From JAZKDW01 sp040387375 (lineage in GTDB: Bacteria > Pseudomonadota > Gammaproteobacteria > Burkholderiales > Burkholderiaceae_D): DNA of 64,000 bases. Shown piece by piece: positions 7,495 to 17,382 of this stretch (positions within the stretch are counted from its first letter, which is position 1; every line of letters starts with the position of its first letter). The notes under the pieces were generated by a model, which saw nothing but the letters and a program-made list of their open reading frames with translations, was not told where the DNA came from and did no database searches. The translations under genes and the position numbers were made by a program. The stretch lies in assembly GCA_040387375.1 (NCBI GenBank), contig JAZKDW010000041.1, positions 62,001 to 126,000 on the forward strand. Direction: 5' to 3'.

Positions 7495-9791
7495 TCGCTC
7501 AGGAATTGGAAGTTAGTTTACACATGGCGTTTGTCGAAGCTCGACAGGCGCGGCATGAGTTCATCACCGTTGAACACTTGTTGCTGGCGCTTCTGGATAA
7601 TCCATCCGCTGCGGAAGTTCTGCGTGCGTGCGCCGTCAATATTGAGGATTTGCGCAAGACACTGGCAAATTTTATCAGCGACAATACGCCAACAGTGCCT
7701 GGTGCGAGTGAAGTCGATACGCAGCCGACCCTTGGTTTCCAGCGTGTGATTCAACGCGCCATCATGCATGTGCAGTCCGCCTCCAATGGCAAGAAAGAGG
7801 TAACGGGTGCAAACGTGCTCGTCGCGATATTCGGCGAGAAAGATTCTCATGCCGTTTATTATTTGCATCAGCAAGGCGTGACCCGCCTTGATGTCGTGAA
7901 TTTCATTTCGCATGGCGTTCGCAAGGATCAACAGGCAGACTCCCAGAAAGCGCCTGATGGCGCCGAGGATGTGCAGGCAGAAGGCCAGCAAAAAGAAAGT
8001 CCGCTGGATCAGTTTACGCAAAACCTGAACAAGCTTGCGGCAGAGGGGAAAATCGATCCCCTGATTGGCCGCGAAGCTGAAGTCGAGCGTGTAATCCAGA
8101 CGCTTTGCCGGCGCCGCAAGAACAATCCGCTGCTGGTTGGCGAAGCCGGAGTAGGCAAGACGGCGATTGCCGAAGGCCTCGCATGGAGAGTGACGCAGGG
8201 CGAAGTGCCTGAAATCCTGGCAAACGCAGTGGTGTATTCGCTCGACATGGGAGCCTTGCTGGCCGGGACAAAATATCGGGGTGACTTCGAGCAGCGCCTG
8301 AAGGCTGTGCTGAAGCAGCTTAAAGACAATCCCAATGGCATTCTTTTCATCGACGAGATTCACACCATCATTGGTGCGGGCTCAGCATCGGGCGGCACGC
8401 TTGACGCATCGAATTTGTTGAAGCCGGCGCTCGCCAGCGGCCAGCTTAAATGCATCGGCGCGACCACCTTTACGGAATTTCGCGGCGTGTTCGAGAAGGA
8501 TCATGCGTTGTCACGCCGGTTTCAGAAAATCGATGTCAATGAGCCGACCGTGGAGCAGACCGTACAGATCCTGCGCGGCCTGAAGTCCCGGTTTGAAGAA
8601 CATCATGGCGTGAAGTATTCTGCGTCGGCGTTGACTTCTGCCGCAGAATTGGCGGCGCGATTCATCAATGATCGTCATCTGCCTGACAAGGCAATTGACG
8701 TGATTGATGAGGCGGGTGCGGCACAACGCATCCTGCCAAAATCGAAGCAGAAAAAGACGATCGGCAAAGCCGACATCGAAGACATCATTTCGAAGATTGC
8801 CCGCATTCCGCCGCAGTCCGTCAATCAGGATGACCGCAGCAAACTGCAAACGATAGACCGCGACCTGAAGAATGTCGTGTTCGGCCAGGAGCCGGCGATC
8901 GAAGCATTGGCGTCGTCGATCAAGATGGCGCGTGCAGGTTTGGGCAAGACCGACAAGCCGATTGGTTCATTCCTGTTTTCCGGCCCGACCGGTGTCGGCA
9001 AAACCGAGGTGGCGAAGCAGCTTGCGTTTATTCTTGGCATCGAACTGATCCGTTTTGACATGTCGGAATACATGGAGCGGCATGCAGTAAGCCGCCTGAT
9101 CGGCGCGCCGCCGGGCTATGTCGGATTCGATCAGGGTGGTTTGTTGACTGAAGCCATCACGAAAAAGCCGCATGCGGTATTGCTGCTGGACGAAATCGAG
9201 AAAGCGCATCCGGATATTTTCAATATCCTGCTGCAAGTGATGGATCACGGCACGCTGACTGATAACAATGGCCGGAAAGCGGACTTCCGTAATGTCATCA
9301 TTATCATGACAACGAATGCTGGCGCCGAGAGCTTGCAGAAACGCTCCATCGGATTCACCGACAAGAAAGAAGCCGGTGATGAGATGGCGGATATCAAGCG
9401 CATGTTCACGCCGGAATTCCGTAATCGGCTGGATTCGATCATCAGCTTTGGTGCTCTTGATGAGGAAGTCATCCTGCGGGTGGTCGACAAGTTCCTGATG
9501 CAGCTCGAGGAGCAACTGCACGAGAAGAAGGTCGAAGCCATCTTCACCGACAGTTTGCGTAAATTCCTGGCGAGAAAGGGATTCGATCCATTGATGGGCG
9601 CACGTCCGATGGCGCGCCTGATTCAGGATCTGATACGTAAGGCGCTGGCGGATGAACTGCTGTTCGGCAAGCTCGTCGCCGGTGGGCGCGTTACGGTTGA
9701 TATGGATGAAAAAGATCAGATCAAGTTGGAATTTGTGGAAGGCGATACTACACCACCGGCTGCACCGCAGGAAACTGTCGAAGTCGAATAA
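7491..9791 (+). CDS. clpA: ATP-dependent Clp protease ATPase ClpA
   Basis: A 766-residue AAA+ unfoldase for ClpP. It has an N-terminal repeat domain (about 1-145), a first AAA module with Walker A GEAGVGKT at about residue 217, and a second with GPTGVGKT at about 497 and the sensor region LLLDEIEKAH. A C-terminal D2-small domain follows. The start is the ATG at 7491, overlapping the clpS stop; the frame extends six codons further into clpS. The tail is Pro/Glu-rich. clpP is not in the window. Confidence 0.97.
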   Translation: MIAQELEVSLHMAFVEARQARHEFITVEHLLLALLDNPSAAEVLRACAVNIEDLRKTLANFISDNTPTVPGASEVDTQPTLGFQRVIQRAIMHVQSASNGKKEVTGANVLVAIFGEKDSHAVYYLHQQGVTRLDVVNFISHGVRKDQQADSQKAPDGAEDVQAEGQQKESPLDQFTQNLNKLAAEGKIDPLIGREAEVERVIQTLCRRRKNNPLLVGEAGVGKTAIAEGLAWRVTQGEVPEILANAVVYSLDMGALLAGTKYRGDFEQRLKAVLKQLKDNPNGILFIDEIHTIIGAGSASGGTLDASNLLKPALASGQLKCIGATTFTEFRGVFEKDHALSRRFQKIDVNEPTVEQTVQILRGLKSRFEEHHGVKYSASALTSAAELAARFINDRHLPDKAIDVIDEAGAAQRILPKSKQKKTIGKADIEDIISKIARIPPQSVNQDDRSKLQTIDRDLKNVVFGQEPAIEALASSIKMARAGLGKTDKPIGSFLFSGPTGVGKTEVAKQLAFILGIELIRFDMSEYMERHAVSRLIGAPPGYVGFDQGGLLTEAITKKPHAVLLLDEIEKAHPDIFNILLQVMDHGTLTDNNGRKADFRNVIIIMTTNAGAESLQKRSIGFTDKKEAGDEMADIKRMFTPEFRNRLDSIISFGALDEEVILRVVDKFLMQLEEQLHEKKVEAIFTDSLRKFLARKGFDPLMGARPMARLIQDLIRKALADELLFGKLVAGGRVTVDMDEKDQIKLEFVEGDTTPPAAPQETVEVE

Positions 9792-9812
9792 TCCGGTAGC
9801 GTCGCAATAAAT

Positions 9813-9846
9813 AAAAGCCCGAATCACGAAAGTGGTTCGGGCTTTT
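9813..9846. terminator. Terminator after clpA
   Basis: A 15-bp stem (9813-9827 with 9832-9846; one G-T pair) with a GAAA tetraloop, A-tract before and T-tract after. The core is AAGCCCGAA / TTCGGGCTT. It lies 21 bp after the clpA stop and may serve both strands. Confidence 0.85.
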
Positions 9847-9910
9847 TATCGTGTATCCGTCATCTTGAATGACGGTCGAATCCGGACAGGTCATGCCGAC
9901 CGGTTTTTTG

Positions 9911-11017
9911 TCAAGGCAGCAGCGGCGTCCTGGTGGCCTGTTTGGCTTTTACATCGACGATGATCTTGTCCATTACGGCCGAACGATAGACAGTAGACGG
10001 ATGAATCGCAGTGTAGCCATTCAGTACGGTGGCTGGATACTGATTCGCCAGGCGCTCCCAGAACCCTTTTGCCTGATCGATGCTGTAACCCGCACGCGCC
10101 ACCATGTACAGGGATAGCGTATCCGCGGCGGCATCCAGCGCTTGTGGTGTTGGCCTGACACCGGACATCCCCGCCATCGTGCTTAGGTCCGGACGGATGC
10201 GAATCAAGTTGTCGATGATGTCGCCGACGGTCGCGCTCATGTTCTGTTTTGTCGCATGCAGCAATGAATTGTGCGCCATTTCCTTGGCCAGGATATACGC
10301 CAGTTCATCATCGGTTCGTGCGAAATTCAGCATGCCGCGCGTGATCATGACGCGCCGGCCATCGTTGTACGCATTGACGTTATCGGCATTGCCAAGTTCG
10401 ATGCTGTACGCGCAGGCACGTGTGAGCGGGACGGTCACTGGTATGGTTGTGCCATCGCGCATCACCGTCAATTTGATGTTTGGGCGATTGCCGACCAGAG
10501 GCGCAAGGATGGTGGCTGCCTGGCGTTCGGCGTTGGGGCCGGGCGGAATCGTCTTGCCTTCAGCGGCCAGCACCTTGTCGCCGCGTCGCACGCCAACACG
10601 CGCGGCGCCGCTACCGGCCAGTACGCCCGTCACCTGCAATTGTTCACCCAGTCCCAATGCGGCTTGTGCCGCTTCAGCCAGCTCGGCGGAATAGGAGTAT
10701 TTATTCTTGGCCGTGAAGCCTAGCAGGTTGCGCGCGTTACCCTTGCAGAGCTCCGGGTTCTTGACCAGGATCGGCGCCGCTACCCGGTACAAACGGTCTT
10801 GCTGTGCCGCCATCGCCCGCAACATTACATGCTCGGCAGTTTCCTGTGGAGTGACGATAACAGGCTGCGTCGGTGAAGGTAATTGACCCTGCGGCACTGG
10901 TTGTGTGGTCTGGGTCGCACATCCTGCAAGTACCAGTGCCCCAGGTAAAACAACGGCATACAGCAATGCTGCGGGTCGTGTAAAACCCAATGCAATTTGT
11001 TGGACCATGCGACGCAT
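9911..11017 (-). CDS. M48-like/PDZ lipoprotein with degenerate zinc motif
   Basis: A 368-residue exported lipoprotein: a hydrophobic signal ends in the lipobox LVLAGC, with Cys33 as the lipid site. A PDZ-like region lies around 120-190 (GSGAARVGVRRGDKVL). The C-terminal half resembles M48 metallopeptidases, with the segment DDELAYILAKEMAHN. The HExxH motif of active M48 enzymes is here Lys245-Glu-Met-Ala-His249, so the first zinc-ligand His is replaced by Lys. It may be a pseudo-enzyme. I chose the ATG at 11017, placed six bases after GGAG; an ATG at 11029 overlaps the dut stop (TAATG). It is the last gene of the dut run. Confidence 0.75.
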   Translation of the reverse strand: MRRMVQQIALGFTRPAALLYAVVLPGALVLAGCATQTTQPVPQGQLPSPTQPVIVTPQETAEHVMLRAMAAQQDRLYRVAAPILVKNPELCKGNARNLLGFTAKNKYSYSAELAEAAQAALGLGEQLQVTGVLAGSGAARVGVRRGDKVLAAEGKTIPPGPNAERQAATILAPLVGNRPNIKLTVMRDGTTIPVTVPLTRACAYSIELGNADNVNAYNDGRRVMITRGMLNFARTDDELAYILAKEMAHNSLLHATKQNMSATVGDIIDNLIRIRPDLSTMAGMSGVRPTPQALDAAADTLSLYMVARAGYSIDQAKGFWERLANQYPATVLNGYTAIHPSTVYRSAVMDKIIVDVKAKQATRTPLLP

Positions 11018-11028
11018 AAATATCTCCA

Positions 11029-11484
11029 TTATTGTTTTCCAGTGCTGCCAAAACCGGCGGCACCACGCTCGCTGGATTCAAATTCTTCCACGATGTTGAG
11101 TTCTACTTGTAGCACCGGAACGATGACCAGTTGCGCAAGACGCTCCATCGGGTTCAGGATGAATGGTATCCGGCCGCGATTCCAGGTCGATACCATGAGT
11201 TGGCCCTGGTAATCTGAGTCGATCAGGCCAACCAAGTTCCCCAGCACAATACCGTGCTTATGGCCGAGGCCGCTGCGCGGCAGGATCACGGCAGCGTAGC
11301 CAGCGTCGGCCATGTGTATCGCCAGGCCGGTCGGGATCAGATGGGTGGCGCCGGGTTCGATGGTCAGCGGCGCATCTATGCATGCGCGTAAATCCAGTCC
11401 TGCACTGCCGGCGGTCGCATAAGCAGGCATGTGATCCTTCATGCGCGGGTCGAGGATTTTGACGTCGAGTGTTTTCATGTTCAT
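11029..11484 (-). CDS. dut: dUTP diphosphatase
   Basis: A 151-residue trimeric dUTPase that converts dUTP to dUMP and pyrophosphate, keeping uracil out of DNA and feeding dTMP synthesis. Motifs run in order: AGLDLRA, PRSGLGHKHGI, GLIDSDYQGQL, RLAQLVIVPV, and the C-terminal ERGAAGFGSTG arm that closes the active site. The start may be the ATG at 11484 or the one two codons later (MKTLDVKIL); neither has a good ribosome site. It lies 53 bp after coaBC. Confidence 0.96.
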   Translation of the reverse strand: MNMKTLDVKILDPRMKDHMPAYATAGSAGLDLRACIDAPLTIEPGATHLIPTGLAIHMADAGYAAVILPRSGLGHKHGIVLGNLVGLIDSDYQGQLMVSTWNRGRIPFILNPMERLAQLVIVPVLQVELNIVEEFESSERGAAGFGSTGKQ

Positions 11485-11537
11485 CAGTAAAGTAACAGCG
11501 GTATGGATTAGTAAGTATGGATACAGCGTAATCCGCG

Positions 11538-12725
11538 TCAGAGGCGCCGGGCGATCTCGGTAATCAATTGGCGTGCGAGTTGTTGTTTTTCTGCACGTGG
11601 GAAATTTTTGTGACCCTGATCATCAAACAGTATCAACTCATTCTGGTCCAGGCCGAATGTTTTCGGGCCGAGATTGCCGACCAGAAGAGGGATGCTTTTT
11701 TTCTCGCGCTTGGCTTTGCCGTAGCGAAGCAAGTCTTCCGACTCTGCTGCAAATCCCACGCAATACGGTTTGTTCGGCAGTGCGGCCACCAGAGCCAATA
11801 TGTCAGGATTTTGCTCGAAGGCGAGCTGTGGCATGCCCCCCGAGCCTTTCTTTAATTTCTGCTCGCGGGCATTGGCAACACGCCAGTCGGCAACCGCGGC
11901 GACAGCGATGAACACATCCTGACCGTCAATGTTCGCCATCACAGCGTCATGCATCTGTTGCGCGCTGAGGATATCGATGCGCTGCACGCCGCCAGGCGTT
12001 TTAAGAGCGGTAGGGCCCGACACCAGCATGACATGGGCGCCGGCTTCCTGCGCGGCACGCGCCATCGCATAGCCCATTTTGCCGGACGACAGATTGGTAA
12101 TGCCACGCACCGGATCAATCGGCTCAAAGGTCGGACCCGCGGTAATCAGGACATGTTTGCCGGCCAGTACTTTGGGCTGGAACGATGCCACTACCAGTTC
12201 CAGCAACTGCTCGGCTTCGAGCATGCGGCCCATGCCAATTTCGCCGCAGGCCTGGGCGCCCGCATCGGGCCCCAGAATAATGATGCCGTCAGCCTTCAGT
12301 TGCGCGACGTTGCGTTGCGTCGCCGGGTTTTGCCACATTTCCACGTTCATCGCCGGCGCAATCAGCAGCGGCAGTCCAGACGGCCGGGCCAGGCACAAGG
12401 TCGACAGCAGATCATCACAGGTGCCATGGGCCAGCTTGGACATGAAGTCGGCCGAGCAGGGCGCAATCACGACTGCATCCGCATTGCGCGTCAGGTCGAT
12501 ATGCGCCATGTTGTTGGCGATGCGCGCATCCCACTGATCGGTGTAGACCGTCTGATTGGAAAGCGCCTGCATCGTAATGGCGGTGATGAAATGCGTCGCT
12601 GCCTCTGTCATCACCACTTGTACCGAAGCACCCGCTCTGCCAAGAGCACGGGTAAGTTCAGCGGCCTTGAAACAGGCAACACCGCCAGTCAGTCCGAGAA
12701 CGATTTTTTTGCCGGCGAGGTCCAT
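11538..12725 (-). CDS. coaBC: Bifunctional phosphopantothenoylcysteine decarboxylase/synthase
   Basis: A 395-residue CoaBC (Dfp) enzyme of coenzyme A synthesis. The N-terminal CoaC flavoprotein half shows GLTGGVACFKAAEL, the active His in MAHIDLTRNAD, PAMNVEMW and the Cys in GAQACGEIGMGRM. The C-terminal CoaB half, from about residue 190, starts HVLITAGPTFEPIDPVRG and contains TNLSSGKMGYAMA. Length and both domains are normal. It is in the minus-strand run between lspA and dut. Confidence 0.96.
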   Translation of the reverse strand: MDLAGKKIVLGLTGGVACFKAAELTRALGRAGASVQVVMTEAATHFITAITMQALSNQTVYTDQWDARIANNMAHIDLTRNADAVVIAPCSADFMSKLAHGTCDDLLSTLCLARPSGLPLLIAPAMNVEMWQNPATQRNVAQLKADGIIILGPDAGAQACGEIGMGRMLEAEQLLELVVASFQPKVLAGKHVLITAGPTFEPIDPVRGITNLSSGKMGYAMARAAQEAGAHVMLVSGPTALKTPGGVQRIDILSAQQMHDAVMANIDGQDVFIAVAAVADWRVANAREQKLKKGSGGMPQLAFEQNPDILALVAALPNKPYCVGFAAESEDLLRYGKAKREKKSIPLLVGNLGPKTFGLDQNELILFDDQGHKNFPRAEKQQLARQLITEIARRL

Positions 12726-12769
12726 CGGATCTCCTTGAGTAATGAGTGTAACAGCGCGCTCAAATGTTT

Positions 12770-13267
12770 TTATTTATTGACCCGCCGCAGCTCATCAACG
12801 ACGAACAATACCGCGCCGATGCAGATTGCGCTATCGGCCACGTTGAATGCGGGCCAGTGCCAGCCACGAATATAAAAATCCAGAAAATCGATGACATGAC
12901 CATAGAGGACACGGTCGATCAGGTTGCCGACCGCGCCGCCAAGAATCAGCGCCAGCGCCCAGCAGAACAGGCGTTGGCCCGCATGACGTTTTAACAGATA
13001 GAGGATCAACAGCGAAGCCGCAATTGCGATACCGGTAAAAAAATAACGCTGCCAGCCACCCTGGTTGGACAGGAAGCTGAAGGCAGCGCCTTTGTTGTAG
13101 GCCAATACCAGGTTGAAAAATGATGTGATTGGTCTTGACTGCCCGTAGGTGAGCATCTGGCTGACCGCGATCTTGGTGACCTGGTCGAACAACACGATGA
13201 TGGTGGCAATGCCCAGCCACGGCAGCATGCTGCTGGCCCGGGAGGAAAAGCGATTTTTACTGGCCAT
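12770..13267 (-). CDS. lspA: Lipoprotein signal peptidase
   Basis: A 165-residue four-TM signal peptidase II that cleaves prolipoproteins before the lipid-modified Cys. Conserved segments are FDQVTKIAV, the NKGAAFSFL stretch, GGAVGNLIDRVLYGHVIDF with the first catalytic Asp, and FNVADSAICIG with the second. The ATG at 13267 gives a family-like start; the frame continues seven codons upstream. It lies 74 bp after ileS in the usual ribF-ileS-lspA order. Note that this window also encodes at least two candidate lipoproteins as substrates. Confidence 0.96.
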   Translation of the reverse strand: MASKNRFSSRASSMLPWLGIATIIVLFDQVTKIAVSQMLTYGQSRPITSFFNLVLAYNKGAAFSFLSNQGGWQRYFFTGIAIAASLLILYLLKRHAGQRLFCWALALILGGAVGNLIDRVLYGHVIDFLDFYIRGWHWPAFNVADSAICIGAVLFVVDELRRVNK

Positions 13268-13341
13268 GTTTTTATTTTTTCTACACAAGGTTGATTGCTG
13301 CCACAGCGGCTTGCGCCACCGTGACAGGGCTGCGTAAATGT

Positions 13342-16218
13342 TCAGGCAAAGGTGCGGGTTTCACCGGCGCCAAACAGATTCGATACACAACGTGCGCACA
13401 GGCCAGGATGCTCGGCATGCGCACCGACATCGGCGCGGTAATGCCAGCAGCGTTCGCATTTTGCATGTGCGGATGCGGTGACGATGACCGCTTCGTCCGC
13501 GCCATTCGCCACTTCCGTCACACGTGCCTGTGACGTAATCAGGATGAACTTGAGATCATCGCCGAGGCTGGCGAGCAGCGCATATTTGTCGCCGCTGGCC
13601 TTGATGTCGACCTCGGCCTGCAGCGATGAACCGATAGCGCCGGCAACCCGGACGTCTTCGAGTTGTTTGGTCACGTCGGCACGTACTTCCCGCAGCAAGG
13701 TGAACTTGTTCAGCAGCGCCTCGGCATCATCGACGGCAGGCAGGGTGTAATAGGTCTGGGTGAAGATGGTCTGATTGCTCGCCGCGTAAAGCGCCGGGCT
13801 GGCGAAGACTGACCACGCTTCTTCCGCCGTGAACGACAGGACAGGCGCCATCACGCGCAGCAGCGACTGCGTGATGTGCCAGATTGCGGTTTGTGCAGAG
13901 CGCCGGGCATGCGAGCTTACGCCGCCGGTGTACAGGCGGTCTTTCAAGATGTCGAGATAGAACCCGCCCAGATCCTCGGAACAGTACATCTGCAGTTTCG
14001 ACACCACGGGGTGGAATTCATAGACCTTGAAGTGCTGCAGGATGTCCGCTTGCATTTGCGCCATGCGCGCGATTGCATAGCGGTCAATTTCCAGCATCTC
14101 GCTCACCGGCACCAAATCGGTGGCCGGATCGAAATCGGACGTGTTCGCCAGCAGGAAGCGCAGCGTGTTGCGGATGCGGCGATAGCTTTCCACCACGCGC
14201 TTCAGGATTTCATCCGAGATCGACAGCTCGCCCGAATAATCGGTCGATGCCACCCACAGGCGCAGGATTTCTGCGCCGAGCGAGTCGGATACCTTTTGCG
14301 GCGCAACCACGTTGCCCTTTGACTTGGACATTTTCTTGCCCTCGCCATCGACCACAAAGCCATGCGTCAGCAGCGCCTTGTAGGGCGCGCAGCCATTGAG
14401 CATGGCCGATGTCAGCAGCGACGAATGGAACCATCCCCGGTGCTGGTCGGATCCTTCCAGATACAGGTCAGCCGGAAAGTGCGACTGCTGCGCATGTGAG
14501 CCGCGCAGCACGGTCTGGTGTGTGGTGCCGGAGTCGAACCAGACGTCCAGCGTATCCTTGTTCTTCACATAGATTTCCGCCTCGTCGCCCAGAAGCGTTT
14601 TCGGATCGAGCGTGTGCCATGCTTCGATGCCGCTTTGCTCCACCAGCTTCGCCACTGCCTCCAGCAGTTCTGGCGTGCGCGGATGCAGTTCACCCGTTTC
14701 CTTGTGGATGAAAAATGCCATCGGCACGCCCCATTGGCGCTGGCGTGACAGCGTCCAGTCAGGGCGGTTCGCAATCATGCCATGCAGGCGCGCCTTGCCC
14801 CAGCCCGGGAAAAATTCGGTTTCTTCAATGCCTTTCAGCGCGGTTTCCCGCAGCGTTGGGCCGCCATCCTTCGGTGCTGCATCCATGCCGGCAAACCACT
14901 GCGAGGTGGCGCGATAGATGATCGGCGTCTTGTGACGCCAGCAATGCATGTAGCTGTGCTCGAACATGACCAGCTTGAACAGCGAGCCGGCTTCTTCAAG
15001 TTTGGCGCAGATGGGCTTGGATGCTTCCCAGATGGTCAGGCCGCCGAAAAACGGCAGCCAGGACGCATAACGGCCATCCCCCATCACGGGATTGAGGATG
15101 TCATCGTCCTTCATCGCGTGCGCCTTGCACGAGATGAAGTCATCGACGCCGTAAGCAGGGGCCGAGTGCACGATGCCGGTGCCGGTATCGAGCGTCACGT
15201 AGTCGCCCAGATAAACCGGCGACAGGCGGTCATAACCCTTGTCGGTGTCGGCCAGCGGATGTTTGAAGCTGATCAGTGACAGCGCTTCGCCCTTGCAGGT
15301 AGCGATGATCTCGCCTTCAAGACCGTAGCGCTGCAGCGATGGTTCGACCAGATCCTGCGCAAGGATCAGCAGCAGCGGCTCGCCATTGCGTGTGGTCTGC
15401 ACCAGCGCGTAAGTAATTTCCGGATGGACGTTCAACGCCTGGTTGGCGGGGATGGTCCACGGTGTTGTGGTCCAGATCACCACATAACCCTTGTTGGTCG
15501 GCAGTTTTTCCAGGCCAAATGCTGCCGCGATTTTCTCTGGCTGCGCAAACGGGAAACCAACGTCGATGGCCGGGTCGCGCTTGTCCTGGTATTCGACCTC
15601 GGCTTCAGCCAGCGCGGAGCCGCAATCGAAACACCAGTTGACCGGCTTCAGGCCACGATAGACATACCCTTTTTCGAGGATGGCGCCGAGCGCGCGGATT
15701 TCATCGGCCTCATTTCCGAAGTCCATCGTCTTGTATGGATGGTCCCATTCGCCCAACACGCCGAGGCGGATGAAATCCTTCTTTTGCCGTTCGATCTGTT
15801 CGGACGCGTATGCACGCGATTTGGCGAGCACGTCTGCCGTCGGCAAACCTTTGCCGTATTGCTTTTCAATCTGGATTTCGATCGGCATGCCATGGCAATC
15901 CCAGCCTGGCACGTATTGCGCATCAAATCCATCCAGCTGGCGGGTCTTGACGATCATGTCCTTCAGCACCTTGTTGACAGCGTGGCCGATGTGGATATCA
16001 CCGTTCGCATATGGCGGGCCGTCATGCAGGATGAATTTCGGGCGTCCTTTCGACGCCTCGCGGATTTTTTGATAGAGCTTTTTTTCCTGCCATTGCTTGA
16101 CCCATTGCGGCTCGCGCTTGGCCAGGTCGCCGCGCATCGGGAATGGCGTTTCCGTCATGTTGACCGGATATTTGCTTGGAGCCTTGCTCGCTGGTTTGCT
16201 GGGTTTATTATCGGACAT
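13342..16218 (-). CDS. ileS: Isoleucyl-tRNA synthetase
   Basis: A 958-residue class I synthetase that charges tRNA-Ile and edits Val. HIGH is at residues 76-79 (GDIHIGHAVNK) and KMSKS near 627-632 (KKMSKSKGN). The editing domain lies between, with TTTPWTIPAN. The C-terminal zinc site is intact (CERCWHYRADVGAH followed by GLCARC). An Ala/Lys/Pro-rich N-terminal tail of about 20 residues precedes the conserved part. It is part of the ribF-ileS-lspA cluster. Confidence 0.98.
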   Translation of the reverse strand: MSDNKPSKPASKAPSKYPVNMTETPFPMRGDLAKREPQWVKQWQEKKLYQKIREASKGRPKFILHDGPPYANGDIHIGHAVNKVLKDMIVKTRQLDGFDAQYVPGWDCHGMPIEIQIEKQYGKGLPTADVLAKSRAYASEQIERQKKDFIRLGVLGEWDHPYKTMDFGNEADEIRALGAILEKGYVYRGLKPVNWCFDCGSALAEAEVEYQDKRDPAIDVGFPFAQPEKIAAAFGLEKLPTNKGYVVIWTTTPWTIPANQALNVHPEITYALVQTTRNGEPLLLILAQDLVEPSLQRYGLEGEIIATCKGEALSLISFKHPLADTDKGYDRLSPVYLGDYVTLDTGTGIVHSAPAYGVDDFISCKAHAMKDDDILNPVMGDGRYASWLPFFGGLTIWEASKPICAKLEEAGSLFKLVMFEHSYMHCWRHKTPIIYRATSQWFAGMDAAPKDGGPTLRETALKGIEETEFFPGWGKARLHGMIANRPDWTLSRQRQWGVPMAFFIHKETGELHPRTPELLEAVAKLVEQSGIEAWHTLDPKTLLGDEAEIYVKNKDTLDVWFDSGTTHQTVLRGSHAQQSHFPADLYLEGSDQHRGWFHSSLLTSAMLNGCAPYKALLTHGFVVDGEGKKMSKSKGNVVAPQKVSDSLGAEILRLWVASTDYSGELSISDEILKRVVESYRRIRNTLRFLLANTSDFDPATDLVPVSEMLEIDRYAIARMAQMQADILQHFKVYEFHPVVSKLQMYCSEDLGGFYLDILKDRLYTGGVSSHARRSAQTAIWHITQSLLRVMAPVLSFTAEEAWSVFASPALYAASNQTIFTQTYYTLPAVDDAEALLNKFTLLREVRADVTKQLEDVRVAGAIGSSLQAEVDIKASGDKYALLASLGDDLKFILITSQARVTEVANGADEAVIVTASAHAKCERCWHYRADVGAHAEHPGLCARCVSNLFGAGETRTFA

Positions 16219-16286
16219 GTGTTTTCTTCAAGATGTTCTGGGGATCTGACAACGTCTGTTGTATGTGGGTGGATGTCGTCTGATCG

Positions 16287-17264
16287 TCAAATTCGGTCGG
16301 TTGCGGAAATCGCGGCATTGCCCCGCTGCCTGAAATAGGCGCGCGCCTGCTCCGCATCGCGCGCAATCGCCTCAGTTAGCGTGGGCAAATCGATATACTT
16401 TTCTTCATCACGCAATTTCTTCAGGAATTCCACCCGTATCAGTTTGCCGTAACATTGTTCCGCGTAGTCGAAAAGATAAGTTTCAAGCAGCACACGCCCG
16501 CTGTCGTCGACGGTGGGCCGCACGCCGATGCTTGCCACGCCGGGCAAAGGCTGCTCCGCCAGGCCGTGCACCCGCACCACGAATATCCCCGTAAGTGCCG
16601 GGTGCTTGTGCGCGACCCGCAGATTGATGGTCGGAAATCCAATGGTCCGCCCCAGTTTTTTACCATGGATGACATGGCCCGAAATCGTGTACGGATGTCC
16701 GAGCAATTGCTCCGCCTGCGCAAAATTCCCCTCTGCCAGGGCGGCGCGCACCGCCGATGAAGAGATGCGCACGCCGTTCTTCATCACCGCCGGCAGCGCC
16801 TCGACATGGAATCCGTAACGCTTGCCAGCCTCGATCAGCATCGCCATATCACCGGCACGTTTTGCGCCATATCGAAAGTCTTCGCCAACAATCAGCCATT
16901 TGACATGCAGTCCCTGCACCAGCACTTTCTCAATGAAGTCCTCTGCCGACAATGCCGCAAAATGGGCATTAAAATGTTCGACGATAACGCGATCGACGCC
17001 CGCATCGGCCAATGACTGCAACTTGTCGCGCAGGGTGGCGATGCGGGCCGGCGCCCGGCTCGGGTCACCGGCCAGTTGCGCAAAAAACTCGCGCGGATGC
17101 GGTTCGAAGGTCATTACCGCCGACTCCAGATGCAGTCGTGCCGCAGCCTCGCGCATGCGTGTCAGCAGCGCCAGATGTCCGCGGTGTACGCCGTCGAAGT
17201 TGCCGATGATTAGCGCACAGGGTGCGCGGGCTTCGGCATTGGGTAGTCCGCGAAATACCTTCAT
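16287..17264 (-). CDS. ribF: Bifunctional riboflavin kinase/FAD synthetase
   Basis: A 325-residue enzyme that turns riboflavin into FMN and then FAD. The N-terminal adenylyltransferase domain has IGNFDGVHRGHLALL; the C-terminal kinase domain has GRTIGFPTINL and TYLFDYAEQCYG. I chose the ATG at 17264 (MKVFRGLPNAEARAPCALI), the usual family start; the frame goes ten codons further up. It heads the ribF-ileS-lspA run, 68 bp before ileS. Confidence 0.95.
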   Translation of the reverse strand: MKVFRGLPNAEARAPCALIIGNFDGVHRGHLALLTRMREAAARLHLESAVMTFEPHPREFFAQLAGDPSRAPARIATLRDKLQSLADAGVDRVIVEHFNAHFAALSAEDFIEKVLVQGLHVKWLIVGEDFRYGAKRAGDMAMLIEAGKRYGFHVEALPAVMKNGVRISSSAVRAALAEGNFAQAEQLLGHPYTISGHVIHGKKLGRTIGFPTINLRVAHKHPALTGIFVVRVHGLAEQPLPGVASIGVRPTVDDSGRVLLETYLFDYAEQCYGKLIRVEFLKKLRDEEKYIDLPTLTEAIARDAEQARAYFRQRGNAAISATDRI

Positions 17265-17382
17265 AGAGTGGCCAGATGGGGGAAACAGTTGCAAAGCTTT
17301 CGATTATAAAGGCTTTCGAGTGGTTTTCCGTGCCAGACATCAGGTTCTCGTTCCGCCACGCAGGCCGGGAGCATGATGGTTT

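Noticed and set aside
11949..12875. A 308-codon plus-strand frame
   Set aside because: Antisense to coaBC and lspA; no motif.
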